A DNA stretch of 64,000 bases. It comes from Pseudooceanicola nanhaiensis (lineage in GTDB: Bacteria; Pseudomonadota; Alphaproteobacteria; Rhodobacterales; Rhodobacteraceae). A program made the translations under genes and the position numbers. The notes beneath the pieces were generated by a model. The model searched no databases. It had not been told where the DNA came from and saw only the letters and a list, made by a program, of their open reading frames with translations. This document shows positions 8,395 through 17,017 of the stretch, piece after piece (the first letter of the stretch is position 1; each line of letters starts with the position of its first letter). The stretch lies in the NCBI RefSeq assembly GCF_020171315.1, contig NZ_JAIUZP010000001.1, positions 248,001 through 312,000 of the forward strand, read 5' to 3'.

Positions 8395-8757
8395 TATCAA
8401 TGCTCCTGTAGCCGCAGCGCGGGCGGCAGTGTCCGTTCCAGCGGAGCGCGCCCGCCGATCAGCGTCGACGGCGCCGATGAGGGGCCTCATAACATGTCGT
8501 TTATAAAAAGGAACAGGACGGTTTTGCGCAGTTAGCGCAACCAAGTTCGGTTTAGCGCAATCACCCGCCGACGCCCTGCTACACCCTGCCGCAGGGGAAG
8601 GCGCAGCAGGGCCCGTTCAACCTTGTGTAAGACCTTTTTGCCACATTTTCGCCACGCTCGCAGGGCCGATTCGTGTTTTGGGATTGATCGGGCGTCGCGA
8701 AAGGGCGCATATTGAAAGAAAAAATCAGGCAATTAGAGCAGCACGAGGAAATCTTTC
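8395..8757. other. divergent regulatory region between pckA and chvI
   Basis: The region contains no convincing gene. It should hold the pckA promoter (minus) and the chvI promoter (plus), an inverted repeat at 8524-8540 with an extra half-site at 8555-8560, and the chvI ribosome binding site (GAGGAAA) just before 8758. I cannot place -10/-35 boxes with confidence. Confidence 0.6.
8524..8560. promoter_or_regulatory. candidate operator: TTGCGC-N5-GCGCAA plus a third half-site
   Basis: A perfect inverted repeat TTGCGC/GCGCAA with a 5-base spacer occupies 8524-8540. The right half, TTAGCGCAA, is repeated exactly at 8552-8560, 20 bases downstream, which is about two helical turns. This is the arrangement expected for a dimeric regulator that binds cooperatively. 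It sits 130 bases upstream of pckA and 198 bases upstream of chvI. The regulator is unknown. Confidence 0.5.
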
Positions 8758-9459
8758 ATGTCGAAGATCGCTCTGGTCGACGATGACAGGAACATCCTGA
8801 CATCCGTCGCCATGACCCTTGAGGCGGAAGGGTTCGAGGTAGAGACTTACAACGATGGCCAGGCCGCCCTGGACGCGTTCAACAAGAAACTCCCGGACAT
8901 GGCTGTCCTGGACATCAAGATGCCCCGCATGGATGGAATGGACCTGCTGCAGCGTCTGCGGCAGAAAACCACCATGCCGGTGATCTTCCTGACGTCCAAG
9001 GACGATGAAATCGATGAGGTTCTCGGCCTGCGCATGGGCGCGGACGACTACGTTAAGAAGCCCTTCTCCCAGCGTCTGCTGGTGGAACGCATCCGCGCGC
9101 TGCTGCGCCGTCAGGATGCCGTCTCGGGCGAGGTCGTGGCCGAAACCGAGGACACCAAGGTCATGGTCCGCGGGGAGCTGCGGATGGACCCGCTGCGCCA
9201 CTCCGTCGCCTGGAAGGGCAAGGACGTGTCGCTGACGGTGACCGAGTTCCTGCTGCTTCAGGCATTGGCCCAGCGTCCCGGCTTCGTCAAAAGCCGCGAC
9301 CAGCTGATGGATGTGGCCTACGACGATCAGGTCTACGTGGATGACCGCACGATCGACAGCCACATCAAGCGCCTGCGGAAGAAGATGCGGACGGCGGATC
9401 CCGATTTCTCGGCGATTGAGACGCTGTACGGCATCGGATACAGATACAACGAAGAGTAA
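8758..9459 (+). CDS. chvI: response regulator ChvI
   Basis: The protein has 233 residues with an N-terminal receiver domain (phosphoacceptor D52 in [10 protein letters not shown], conserved lysine in YVKKPF) and a C-terminal OmpR-type winged helix ([17 protein letters not shown] to [11 protein letters not shown]). It is the partner of the sensor kinase encoded immediately downstream, whose ATG overlaps the chvI stop by one base (TAATG). ChvI regulates envelope, acid-stress and central-carbon genes in other alphaproteobacteria. Its position beside pckA and upstream of hprK and PTS genes is the classical alphaproteobacterial arrangement. Confidence 0.95.
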   Translation: MSKIALVDDDRNILTSVAMTLEAEGFEVETYNDGQAALDAFNKKLPDMAVLDIKMPRMDGMDLLQRLRQKTTMPVIFLTSKDDEIDEVLGLRMGADDYVKKPFSQRLLVERIRALLRRQDAVSGEVVAETEDTKVMVRGELRMDPLRHSVAWKGKDVSLTVTEFLLLQALAQRPGFVKSRDQLMDVAYDDQVYVDDRTIDSHIKRLRKKMRTADPDFSAIETLYGIGYRYNEE

Positions 9460-11171
9460 TGGCACTCGTCGAGAGGTTCAGCTTGCGCGATGTTGCGTCC
9501 GAACGCAGCGGCGATGTCGTGCTGGGCGACGATTACGTTGCCCCCAACGCATCCGCCGAAGAGTCCCTGCGCAGCCGTCGTGAGCGGCGCAGTGCCTTTT
9601 CGCTGCGGGCGTCCCCGCTCACGCGGAAGATCATCATCTTCAACCTGATCGCGCTCAACGTTCTGGTTGCGGGTATCCTCTATCTCAACGCCTCGCGCGA
9701 TTCCCTCGTGCAGCAGCGGGTCTCTTCGCTGGTGAGCGAGGCGGAATTGCTCTCGAACATCTTCGAGGCGCAGCTGCCGATCGCCACCGGCGCGCCGAAG
9801 CTCAGCGACGGGGCCGACATCACCCGCACCCTGGCCGGGCTCGACCTGCGCCCGGGGCTGGAGCTCTATGTCTTCGACGCCGAGGGCGCGCTGATCGGCA
9901 AGACCGCCGGCAACATGCTGCCCGCGACCGCCACGCAGGGCCGCACGGTGATCACCGATTTCCTGTCTTTCCTCTGGAACGGCATGACCTCGGTCTTCTC
10001 TTCCGGCCGCCGCGAGATCACGCCGCCCGCGCTGACCGACCAACTGCGCGCGCTCTCCAACGCGGCCCTGACGCAGGGCACGGTGGTGGAACGCGAGGCG
10101 CGCACCGGGGATGGCTCCACCACGCTCTTTGCCGCCGCCTCGCCGATCCGGCAGGACAGCCAGTCCGTCGGCTCCGTCGCCCTGGCCTCCACCGGTGGGG
10201 AGATCGACGCGCTTGTCCGGTCCGAACGCGAACGCGTGCTGCAGATGTTCGTGATCGCGACGCTGGTCTCGATCGGGCTCTCCATCGTGCTGGCCTCGAC
10301 CATCGCCAACCCGCTCTCGGACCTTGCCGCCGCGGCGGAAGTGGGCCGCGACCGCGACACCCGCAAGAAGGCCCCGAGCCGGGTGCGCATTCCCGACCTG
10401 ACGGCCCGCCCGGACGAGATCGGGCGCCTGTCGGGGGCCCTGCGCGGTATGGTCTCGGCGCTTTATGACCGGATCGACGCGAACGAACAGTTCGCCGCCG
10501 ACGTGGCGCATGAGATCAAAAACCCGCTGGCCTCGCTGCGCTCTGCCGTGGGCTCGCTCCGCTTCGTCAAGAAGGACGAACAGCGTGAGAAGCTCCTCGA
10601 CGTGATCGACCACGACGTGCGGCGTCTCGACCGGCTGGTCAGCGACATTTCCAACGCCTCCCGCCTCGACAGCGAGCTGGTGAAGGAAGAGGAAGAACCC
10701 TTCGACCTGCTCAAGATGCTGGGCAACTTGAACCAGTACCTTGGCGATCAGGCCGCCGAGAAGGGAATCGACTTCATCTCGGACCTGCCGGACGACAAGA
10801 TCGTCATCAACGGCCTCGAGGCCCGTCTGGCGCAGGTCTTCGTCAACCTGATCACGAACGCCACCTCCTTCTGCGAAGAAGGCGACGCGATCCGGGTCTG
10901 GGCCCGGCGCCGCGAAAACCGGGTGCTGGTGGTGGTCGAGGATACCGGCCCGGGCATCCCGGACCAGTCCCTGACGAAGATCTTCAAGCGGTTCTACTCG
11001 CACCGGCCCGAGACCGATTTCGGCAACAACTCCGGCCTCGGCCTCGCGATCTCCAAGCAGATCGTCGAAGCCCATGGCGGCGTGATCTGGGCCGAGAACA
11101 TCCGCCCGACGGATGCGGACATCACCTCGGAGCCTCTCGGCGCGCGGTTCGTCGTCGGTCTGCCGGTCTGA
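9459..11171 (+). CDS. chvG: sensor histidine kinase ChvG
   Basis: The protein has 570 residues. A cytoplasmic N-terminal tail leads to membrane helix 1 (about 57-77), a periplasmic sensor region of about 185 residues, membrane helix 2 (about 262-283), a HAMP region, then HisKA with the phosphoacceptor H351 in DVAHEIKNPLASL. The ATPase domain carries N (NLITNATSF), G1 (EDTGPGIP) and G2 (GLGLAISKQIVEAHGG) boxes. It phosphorylates ChvI. In rhizobia the periplasmic inhibitor ExoR controls this kinase; no exoR is visible in this window. It is translationally coupled to chvI and followed at a 7-base gap by hprK. Confidence 0.95.
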   Translation: MALVERFSLRDVASERSGDVVLGDDYVAPNASAEESLRSRRERRSAFSLRASPLTRKIIIFNLIALNVLVAGILYLNASRDSLVQQRVSSLVSEAELLSNIFEAQLPIATGAPKLSDGADITRTLAGLDLRPGLELYVFDAEGALIGKTAGNMLPATATQGRTVITDFLSFLWNGMTSVFSSGRREITPPALTDQLRALSNAALTQGTVVEREARTGDGSTTLFAAASPIRQDSQSVGSVALASTGGEIDALVRSERERVLQMFVIATLVSIGLSIVLASTIANPLSDLAAAAEVGRDRDTRKKAPSRVRIPDLTARPDEIGRLSGALRGMVSALYDRIDANEQFAADVAHEIKNPLASLRSAVGSLRFVKKDEQREKLLDVIDHDVRRLDRLVSDISNASRLDSELVKEEEEPFDLLKMLGNLNQYLGDQAAEKGIDFISDLPDDKIVINGLEARLAQVFVNLITNATSFCEEGDAIRVWARRRENRVLVVVEDTGPGIPDQSLTKIFKRFYSHRPETDFGNNSGLGLAISKQIVEAHGGVIWAENIRPTDADITSEPLGARFVVGLPV

Positions 11172-11178
11172 TCCCGTG

Positions 11179-11625
11179 ATGATGCGCGAGATCGCGCAGG
11201 CGGGCGATGCGCCGCTCATCCTCCATGCCAGCAGCGTGGCCCTCGCGGGCCGCGCTGTTCTCGTTCTGGGGGCGGCGGGGCGGGGCAAATCCGGCCTCGC
11301 GCTGGAGTTGATGGCAATGGGGGCGGGCCTCGTTGCCGACGACCGGACCTGCCTCACGGCGCGGGACGGGCAGGTCTGGCTCGACGTGCCCGAGACGATC
11401 CGCGGCCGGATCGAGGCCCGGCAGGTCGGTATCCTGAACGCTGAGGCCTGCGGCCCTGCGCGGCTGGCGCTGGTGGTCGATCTGGACCGTCCCGAAGGCG
11501 AACGGCTGCCGCCGCAGCGCCGGGTAAAAGTGCTGGGGTCCGAGTACCCTTTGCTTCACAATAGTCCCGCGCGGCATTTCCCGGCCGCGATTCTGCAATA
11601 TCTCAAGGCCGGCCGCCACGCCTGA
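11179..11625 (+). CDS. hprK: HPr kinase/phosphorylase, short alphaproteobacterial form
   Basis: The protein has 148 residues, only the C-terminal catalytic domain of HprK. The P-loop is GAAGRGKSGLALELM and the following LVADDRTCL segment matches the HprK catalytic region. The N-terminal domain present in Firmicutes enzymes is absent, as is normal for alphaproteobacteria. It phosphorylates and dephosphorylates HPr on a serine; the HPr encoded about 1.4 kb downstream keeps that serine. Two adjacent ATG codons (11179 and 11182) are both possible starts, and an upstream extension would overlap chvG. In this family it links carbon state to the ChvG/ChvI pathway. Confidence 0.9.
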   Translation: MMREIAQAGDAPLILHASSVALAGRAVLVLGAAGRGKSGLALELMAMGAGLVADDRTCLTARDGQVWLDVPETIRGRIEARQVGILNAEACGPARLALVVDLDRPEGERLPPQRRVKVLGSEYPLLHNSPARHFPAAILQYLKAGRHA

Positions 11626-11655
11626 TGGCGAGGCTGGCGCGGAGCCCGGACGACG

Positions 11656-12609
11656 ATGAGTGATCACCCCCCTGCAGACGATCCGACCGCAGCCCGCACA
11701 GGTCTCACCCCCGCGGGCGACGCCGTTCAGGGCCGCTCCGCAGGGCCGCGCCTCGTTCTCGTGACCGGGCCCTCCGGGGCCGGGCGGTCCACCGCGCTGC
11801 GGGCGCTGGAGGACCTCGACTACGAGACCATCGACAACCTGCCGCTGTCGCTTCTGCCGCGCCTTCTGACGGGGCCGCTGCCCCGGTCGCTGGTGCTGGG
11901 CATCGACGTGCGCAACCGGGATTTCTCGCCGCAGAAGATGGTCGAGATCATCGACGAACTGGGCCGCGATACCGTCGTGCCGATGGAGGTGCTCTATCTC
12001 GACGCCCGCGCCGACGTGCTGCTGCGGCGCTACTCCGAGACGCGGCGGCGCCACCCGCTCTCCTCCGAGGAGACGGCAGAGGCGGCGATCGAGATGGAGC
12101 TGGACCTGCTGGGCCGCATCCGGGCCCGGGCCGACGTGCTGATCGACACCTCGGAGCTGACGGTCCACGATCTCCGGGACGAGATCGGCCGCTGGTTTGC
12201 CAGCGACGGAGAGCAGACGCTTGCGATCTCGGTCGAGAGCTTCAGCTACAAGCGCGGGCTGCCCCGGGGTGGCGACATGCTGCTGGACACCCGCTTCCTG
12301 CGCAACCCGCACTGGGACCGCGCGCTCAGGCCGCTCGACGGGCGGGATGCGGCGGTGCAGGACTACGTGAAGGCCGATCCGCGCTTCGCCCCGTTCTTCG
12401 ACAAGCTGCTGGATCTGACCGAGATGCTGCTGCCGGCCTACGTGGCGGAAGGCAAGAGCTACTTCACCATCGGATTCGGGTGTACCGGCGGGCAACACCG
12501 CTCGGTTACCTTGGCGGAAACGCTGGCGAAGACCCTTGCGGAAAAGGGCTGGCAGGTGTCAATTAGACACCGAGAACTCGAACGGCGTCAGACCGCCGCC
12601 ACGACGTGA
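11656..12609 (+). CDS. rapZ: RapZ family nucleotide-binding protein (RNase adapter)
   Basis: The protein has 317 residues. The N-terminal P-loop is GPSGAGRST (38-46), with arginine where many ATPases have lysine; the rest of the family signature is intact ([19 protein letters not shown], and [11 protein letters not shown] near the C-terminus). In Escherichia coli RapZ steers a small RNA to RNase E to control glucosamine-6-phosphate synthase; the role in alphaproteobacteria is not settled. The first 28 residues are a variable, probably disordered tail. It lies 30 bases after hprK and 31 bases before the EIIA gene, within one transcription unit. Confidence 0.93.
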   Translation: MSDHPPADDPTAARTGLTPAGDAVQGRSAGPRLVLVTGPSGAGRSTALRALEDLDYETIDNLPLSLLPRLLTGPLPRSLVLGIDVRNRDFSPQKMVEIIDELGRDTVVPMEVLYLDARADVLLRRYSETRRRHPLSSEETAEAAIEMELDLLGRIRARADVLIDTSELTVHDLRDEIGRWFASDGEQTLAISVESFSYKRGLPRGGDMLLDTRFLRNPHWDRALRPLDGRDAAVQDYVKADPRFAPFFDKLLDLTEMLLPAYVAEGKSYFTIGFGCTGGQHRSVTLAETLAKTLAEKGWQVSIRHRELERRQTAATT

Positions 12610-12640
12610 GATGCTCAGGCGAGCGGAAGGAAACCCGGCT

Positions 12641-13033
12641 TTGATCGGAATAGTCATCGTCGCACATGGAGGGCTGGCCACGGAATACCTGGCCGCCATG
12701 GAGCACGTTGTCGGCCACCTGCCGGGCGTCAAGGCGATTGCCATCGAACCCAACCATGACCGTGGCACCAAGCAGGCGGAAATCTGCGCCGCCGCCGATG
12801 CCGTCGATCAGGGCGGGGGCGTCGTCATGGTGACGGACATGTTCGGCGGCTCGCCCTCGAACCTGTCGCTGCGCGCCTGCCAGCCCGAAAACCGCCGGAT
12901 CCTTTACGGGGCCAACCTGCCGATGCTGATCAAGCTGGCGAAATCCCGCCATCTTGCGCTGTCCGATGCTGTTCGGGCTGCCACCGAGGCCGGTAGAAAA
13001 TATATCGACAGTCAGAACGTCAGCGGAACCTGA
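12641..13033 (+). CDS. PTS EIIA component, mannose family
   Basis: The protein has 130 residues. The sequence begins (M)IGIVIVAHGGLATEYLAAMEHVVG, placing the phosphorylated histidine at position 9, and continues with VMVTDMFGGSPSNLSL, typical of EIIA-Man. A TTG start at 12641 is preferred because it gives the standard N-terminus and GGAAGGA lies about nine bases upstream; an ATG at 12611 would add ten residues that do not match the family. No membrane EIIC/EIID partner is present, so its phosphorylation is probably regulatory, accepting phosphate from the HPr encoded five bases downstream. Confidence 0.9.
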   Translation: MIGIVIVAHGGLATEYLAAMEHVVGHLPGVKAIAIEPNHDRGTKQAEICAAADAVDQGGGVVMVTDMFGGSPSNLSLRACQPENRRILYGANLPMLIKLAKSRHLALSDAVRAATEAGRKYIDSQNVSGT

Positions 13034-13038
13034 GGCAT

Positions 13039-13317
13039 ATGAGCACGACCATCACCCGTAAGCTGAAGATCATCAACGAGAAGGGACTGCACGCCCGCGC
13101 TTCGGCGAAGCTGGTGGAAGTGGCCGAAGGCTTCGACGCGCGCGCCGAGATCTCGCGCGACGGCATGTCGGCCTCGGGCGACAGCATCATGGGGCTTTTG
13201 ATGTTGGCAGCCTCGAAGGGAACCACTATTGAGGTCGAAACCTCCGGATCCGATGCCGAGGCCCTTGCCGATGCGCTTGAGGCGCTCGTGGCCGACCGGT
13301 TCGGCGAGGAGATGTAA
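13039..13317 (+). CDS. ptsH: phosphocarrier protein HPr
   Basis: The protein has 92 residues. H18 in EKGLHARASAKLVE is the EI-dependent phosphorylation site. S49 in SGDSIMGLLML corresponds to the regulatory serine phosphorylated by HprK. Both sites being intact together with hprK and EIIA in the same cluster indicates a working regulatory relay. EI is not in this window. The gene starts five bases after the EIIA stop. A short GGCGCCCCTTGGGGC hairpin follows the stop but has no T-tract. Confidence 0.95.
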   Translation: MSTTITRKLKIINEKGLHARASAKLVEVAEGFDARAEISRDGMSASGDSIMGLLMLAASKGTTIEVETSGSDAEALADALEALVADRFGEEM

Positions 13318-13360
13318 CGGCGCCCCTTGGGGCTGACGGGGAAGAGCAGGTAGCGGCCAA

Positions 13361-14263
13361 GTGGTAGATTCGTATCATGGCAACCGGCGCGGTGCGGGCA
13401 ACATGGTGAGGCCCGAAACCTCTGCCGAGACGAGCGGTCAGACGAAGTATGACCGCCGCAGCCTGACCTATTCCAACACCTTCGAGGATCCGCTGCCGCG
13501 CAACCTGATCCGCGCGATGGAGTGGATGACCGGCAAGCTGACGATCCTGCGGCTGATCCGCAAGTTCGAGAAGCAGGGCGCGCCGCAGGGGCAGGCCTTC
13601 TGGCGGGCCTGTCTGGATGTCATGGGCATCCCGCTGACCACCCCGCAGGCGCAGATCGACCTGATCCCCGAAACCGGGCCCGTGGTGCTGGTGGCGAACC
13701 ATCCGCACGGCATGGTCGACGGCATGATCCTTGCCGATCTCGTGGGTCGCCGCCGTCTGGATTACAAGATCCTCACCCGCTCGGTCCTGACGGGGATCGA
13801 CGAGGTGGCCTCGTCCTACATGATCCCGGTGCCCTTCCCCCATGACGTGGACGTGCAGCGCAAGTCGGTCGAGATGCGGGCCAATGCCATGGCGCACCTG
13901 AAGGAGGGCGGGCTGATCAGCCTCTTCCCCTCGGGCGTGGTGGCGTCTTCCGAGACGATGTTCGGCCCGGCCATCGAGGCAGAGTGGAACGTCTTCACCG
14001 CGCAGATGATCCGCCGCTCGGGCGCGCGGGTGGTGCCGGTCTTCTTCCCCGGGTCCAATTCGCGCTGGTACCAGATCGCCACCCGGCTGTCGCCGATCCT
14101 GCGGCAGGGCCTGCTGCTGCACGAGATCGTCCATGCGCTGAACAAGCCGCAGGCGCCGGTCGTGGGCGCGCCGCTGACCGATGCTCAGATGGAACGGCTG
14201 CAGAGCGATCCGCGCGGCTTCATGGCCTGGCTGCGGCAGCACACGCTCGACCTCGGGGCCTAA
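13361..14263 (+). CDS. lysophospholipid acyltransferase family protein
   Basis: The protein has up to 300 residues. The catalytic motif is NHPHGMVDG (113-121), the H-P-x-G-x-x-D version of the acyltransferase HX4D box. FPSGVV follows at about residue 185. Such enzymes transfer acyl chains to lysophospholipids or related lipids such as ornithine-lipid precursors at the inner membrane. The start is uncertain: GTG at 13361 gives the longest form and ATG at 13403 removes 14 poorly conserved residues, and neither has a clear ribosome binding site. It may be co-transcribed with the PTS genes. Confidence 0.82.
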   Translation: MVDSYHGNRRGAGNMVRPETSAETSGQTKYDRRSLTYSNTFEDPLPRNLIRAMEWMTGKLTILRLIRKFEKQGAPQGQAFWRACLDVMGIPLTTPQAQIDLIPETGPVVLVANHPHGMVDGMILADLVGRRRLDYKILTRSVLTGIDEVASSYMIPVPFPHDVDVQRKSVEMRANAMAHLKEGGLISLFPSGVVASSETMFGPAIEAEWNVFTAQMIRRSGARVVPVFFPGSNSRWYQIATRLSPILRQGLLLHEIVHALNKPQAPVVGAPLTDAQMERLQSDPRGFMAWLRQHTLDLGA

Positions 14264-14284
14264 GGAGGCCCGCGCCAGCCGTCC

Positions 14285-15049
14285 TCAGCTGCGGAACCAG
14301 CGGAAGACGGCAGAGGCCAGCCAGCCCGCCACCACCGCGATGACCAGCGACAGGATGCCGTAGACAACCGGCTGGTTCTTGGACAGCGCGAAGAGCCACC
14401 GCTCCAGCCCCACCTTGCGCACGTCGATGACCGTCTCGAAGTGAGAGACGACGCGGCCGTCGCGGGTCAGGAAGATCCGGGTGGGATAGGAGCCTTCGGT
14501 CAGGTTCGACGGCAGGGTGATCTTGGTGCGGAACAGGGTCTGCTGGTCGAAGGTGACCGCCCCTTCAAGCTGCTGGTAGACGCCCTCGTCCTCGCGGATG
14601 CGGATCAGCGCCTCGGTGAAATTGCCGGGATCGGCGACGAACTCGCTCACGCCGACGGAGCGGACCGCGCGGGGGATCGACACCTCGTGGCGCAGGTCCT
14701 CCGTCTGGGAGAGGATTTTGCCCAGCGGCCCCGTGGTGGCCACGGCATAGAAACTGGGCGCGCGGTCGATGCGCACCGTGTCGGCGTTCACCCAGATACC
14801 GGCCTTGCGGGCCTTGCGGTGCAGGGTGACCGGGCCATCCGGGCCGGCAACGGTGATGATCACCTCCATCGGCGTTTCCGGGATCGGCGTCTGCCGTTTC
14901 ACCGCGCCGAAGACAAGGATCTCTGACCCGTCGAAACTGGCGGTGATCGCCACCCGGTTCTGGGACAGGCCAAGGACGACTTCCTCGTCTTGCGCGCGCA
15001 GGGGCAGGGCGCTGATCAGGAGAAGCAGGAGGAGGGCCGCGATCCGCAT
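14285..15049 (-). CDS. TIGR02186 family membrane-anchored periplasmic protein
   Basis: The protein has 254 residues with a signal peptide (residues 1-19, LLLLLLISALPLRAQ), a beta-rich periplasmic domain and one C-terminal membrane helix (about 226-250). It matches the uncharacterised TIGR02186 type, which in Rhodobacteraceae usually accompanies a TauE/SafE transporter, as here: its ATG begins one base after the transporter's stop. A role as a periplasmic accessory of that exporter is plausible but only inferred. The in-frame extension upstream of 15049 is rejected because it lies inside the transporter gene. Confidence 0.75.
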   Translation of the reverse strand: MRIAALLLLLLISALPLRAQDEEVVLGLSQNRVAITASFDGSEILVFGAVKRQTPIPETPMEVIITVAGPDGPVTLHRKARKAGIWVNADTVRIDRAPSFYAVATTGPLGKILSQTEDLRHEVSIPRAVRSVGVSEFVADPGNFTEALIRIREDEGVYQQLEGAVTFDQQTLFRTKITLPSNLTEGSYPTRIFLTRDGRVVSHFETVIDVRKVGLERWLFALSKNQPVVYGILSLVIAVVAGWLASAVFRWFRS

Positions 15050-15050
15050 C

Positions 15051-15959
15051 TCAATCCCCGATCGTATAGAGTTCGGAGGGGGTGAGCAGCAGGTCGAGGG
15101 CAATCTTGCCGCAGACCAGCAGCACGAGGGCCGCCAGCAGGATGCGCAGTTGCTCGGCCTTCATGCGGGCGCCGATCCATGTGCCGGCCTGCGCCCCGAT
15201 GACACCGCCAAGCAGCAGCAGCACGGCCAGCGCCATGTCCACCGTCTGGTTCGTGATCGCGTGCAGCATCGTGGTGAAGGCAGCCACGAAGATGATCTGG
15301 AAGAGCGAGGTGCCCACGACGACCTTGGTGGGCATGTGCAGCAGGTAGATCATGGCGGGCACCATGATGAAGCCGCCGCCGACACCCATGATCGCGCCCA
15401 GCATCCCCACCGCCGCGCCCACGAGGAAGGGCGGAATGACCGAGATGTAGAGGCCGGAGACCCGGAACCGCATCTTGAAGGGCATCTTGTGCGCCCAGTT
15501 GCGGTGCCTTGTGCGCGGCGTCGCAGGGCCTGCACGCTTGGCCCGGCGGATGGCGTTCAGGCTCTCGACGAACATCAGGGCGCCGATGATCCCGAGGAAG
15601 ATCACGTAGCAGAGCTGCACCAGCAGATCGACCTGCCCGATGGCCTTGAGCATGTTGAAGATGAAGATGCCGAGCGCCGATCCGACAAGGCCGCCGATCA
15701 GCAGGACGCTGCCCATCTGGAAGTCCACGGACTTGCGCCTGAGATGGGCGAAGAGCGCTGAGACCGAGGAGGCGACGATCTGGTTGGCCGAGGTCGCCAC
15801 CGCGACCGCCGGGGGAATGCCCACGAAGAAGAGCAGCGGCGTGATCAGGAAGCCGCCGCCCACGCCGAACATCCCCGACAACACGCCGACCAGCCCGCCG
15901 ATCCCCAGAAGGAGATAGGCGTTCACCGAGACCTCAGCGATGGGAAGGTAGATCGTCAT
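15051..15959 (-). CDS. sulfite exporter TauE/SafE family membrane protein
   Basis: The protein has 302 residues with two homologous halves marked by the glycine-rich signatures GMFGVGGGFLITPLL and GAIMGVGGGFIMVPAM, each followed by a TSANQI/TSLFQI-type segment. The central hydrophilic loop is basic (RRAKRAGPATPRTRHRNW). Family members export sulfite or organosulfonates. The start at 15959 has AGGAAAG upstream. It is larger than, and clearly different from, the TauE-type protein encoded at 5449-6219. It is paired with the TIGR02186 gene downstream. Confidence 0.88.
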   Translation of the reverse strand: MTIYLPIAEVSVNAYLLLGIGGLVGVLSGMFGVGGGFLITPLLFFVGIPPAVAVATSANQIVASSVSALFAHLRRKSVDFQMGSVLLIGGLVGSALGIFIFNMLKAIGQVDLLVQLCYVIFLGIIGALMFVESLNAIRRAKRAGPATPRTRHRNWAHKMPFKMRFRVSGLYISVIPPFLVGAAVGMLGAIMGVGGGFIMVPAMIYLLHMPTKVVVGTSLFQIIFVAAFTTMLHAITNQTVDMALAVLLLLGGVIGAQAGTWIGARMKAEQLRILLAALVLLVCGKIALDLLLTPSELYTIGD

Positions 15960-16024
15960 GATCTTTCCTAGCCGGTATTGCCGCGTCGTCGCAACGGGCG
16001 ATGATTTATGGGCCCCATAGAAGA

Positions 16025-16044
16025 ACGCGCCCCATGGGGCGCGT
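16025..16044 (-). terminator. terminator after the nucleoside transporter operon
   Basis: A perfect 20-base GC-rich palindrome (ACGCGCCCCATGGGGCGCGT) lies four bases beyond the last permease stop and is followed on the minus strand by TTCTTCTATG. Confidence 0.65.
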
Positions 16045-16048
16045 CCGG

Positions 16049-17014
16049 TCAGCGTTCCTTGACGTAGGGCTGCCCGCCAGCCCGGGGCGGGATCGCCTTG
16101 CCGACGAAGCCGGCGAGGATCACCACGGTCAGGATATAGGGCAGCACGTCCATCACCTGCACCGGGATCACGACGCCGCCGATGTTGATGTTCTGGTAAC
16201 GCAGCGCCACCGCCTGCAGCAGCCCGAAGAGCAGCGTGGCGTAGAGCGCGTACCACGGCCGCCACTTGGCAAAGATCAGCGCGGCAAGGGCGATGTAGCC
16301 CCGGCCGGCCGTCATGTCCTTGGTGAAGCCCGCCTGCAGCCCGGTGGCGAGGTAGGCGCCCGCCAGCCCGCAGAGCACGCCGCAGATGACGATGGCCGCA
16401 TAGCGCAGCCGCACGACCGAGACACCGGCCGTGTCCACGGCGGCGGGGTTTTCACCCACCGCGCGCAGGCGTAGACCGAAGCGGGTGCGGTAGAGCAGCC
16501 ACCACGTGGCGGGCACGCAGAGGAAGCCGATGTAGACCAGCGCCGAGTGGCCCGAGATCAGCTCGTAATAGAGCGGGCCGAGGATCGGCACCGGCTGCAG
16601 CGTTTCGGCGAAGGGCAGGGTGATCGGCGTGAAGCGGGCCCCGCCGAAGAGCGAGGGCGTGCGGCCACCCTGCTGGAACCAGTCCTGCGCGATCAGCACC
16701 GTGATGCCCTGTGCGAACATGGTGATCGCCACGCCCGAGATCAGCTGGTTGCCGCGGAAGGTGATCGAGGCCAGCCCGTGCACCAGCGACAGCAGCGTCG
16801 AGGAGACCACCGCCGCCAGCACGCCCAGCCAGACCGAGCCGGTGACATAGGCGATGGCGCCCGAGAAGAGCGCGGCGATGAGCATCTTGCCCTCAAGCCC
16901 GATGTCCACCACGCCCGCGCGCTCGGAGTAGAGCCCGGCGAGGCAGGCCAGCAGCAGCGGCGTGGCCAGGCGGACGGTCGAATCGAGGACCTGTAGCAGC
17001 GTCATGTAATCCAT
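16049..17014 (-). CDS. BMP-type (purine nucleoside) ABC transporter permease 2
   Basis: The protein has 321 residues with about eight to nine membrane helices. The signatures LYSERAGVVDIGLEGKMLIAALF at the N-terminus and RAVGENPAAVDTAGVSVVRLRY in a cytoplasmic loop are those of permeases in nucleoside importers of the YufNOPQ/NupNOPQ kind. It is the last gene of a four-gene operon (binding protein, ATPase, two permeases) and lies three bases after the first permease. The exact nucleoside or base imported is not evident. Confidence 0.9.
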   Translation of the reverse strand: MDYMTLLQVLDSTVRLATPLLLACLAGLYSERAGVVDIGLEGKMLIAALFSGAIAYVTGSVWLGVLAAVVSSTLLSLVHGLASITFRGNQLISGVAITMFAQGITVLIAQDWFQQGGRTPSLFGGARFTPITLPFAETLQPVPILGPLYYELISGHSALVYIGFLCVPATWWLLYRTRFGLRLRAVGENPAAVDTAGVSVVRLRYAAIVICGVLCGLAGAYLATGLQAGFTKDMTAGRGYIALAALIFAKWRPWYALYATLLFGLLQAVALRYQNINIGGVVIPVQVMDVLPYILTVVILAGFVGKAIPPRAGGQPYVKER

Positions 17015-17017
17015 GGC

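Noticed and set aside
8394-8544. A 50-residue N-terminal extension of PEP carboxykinase
   Set aside because: The conserved protein begins at 8394 with a ribosome binding site; the extension would run through the operator region.
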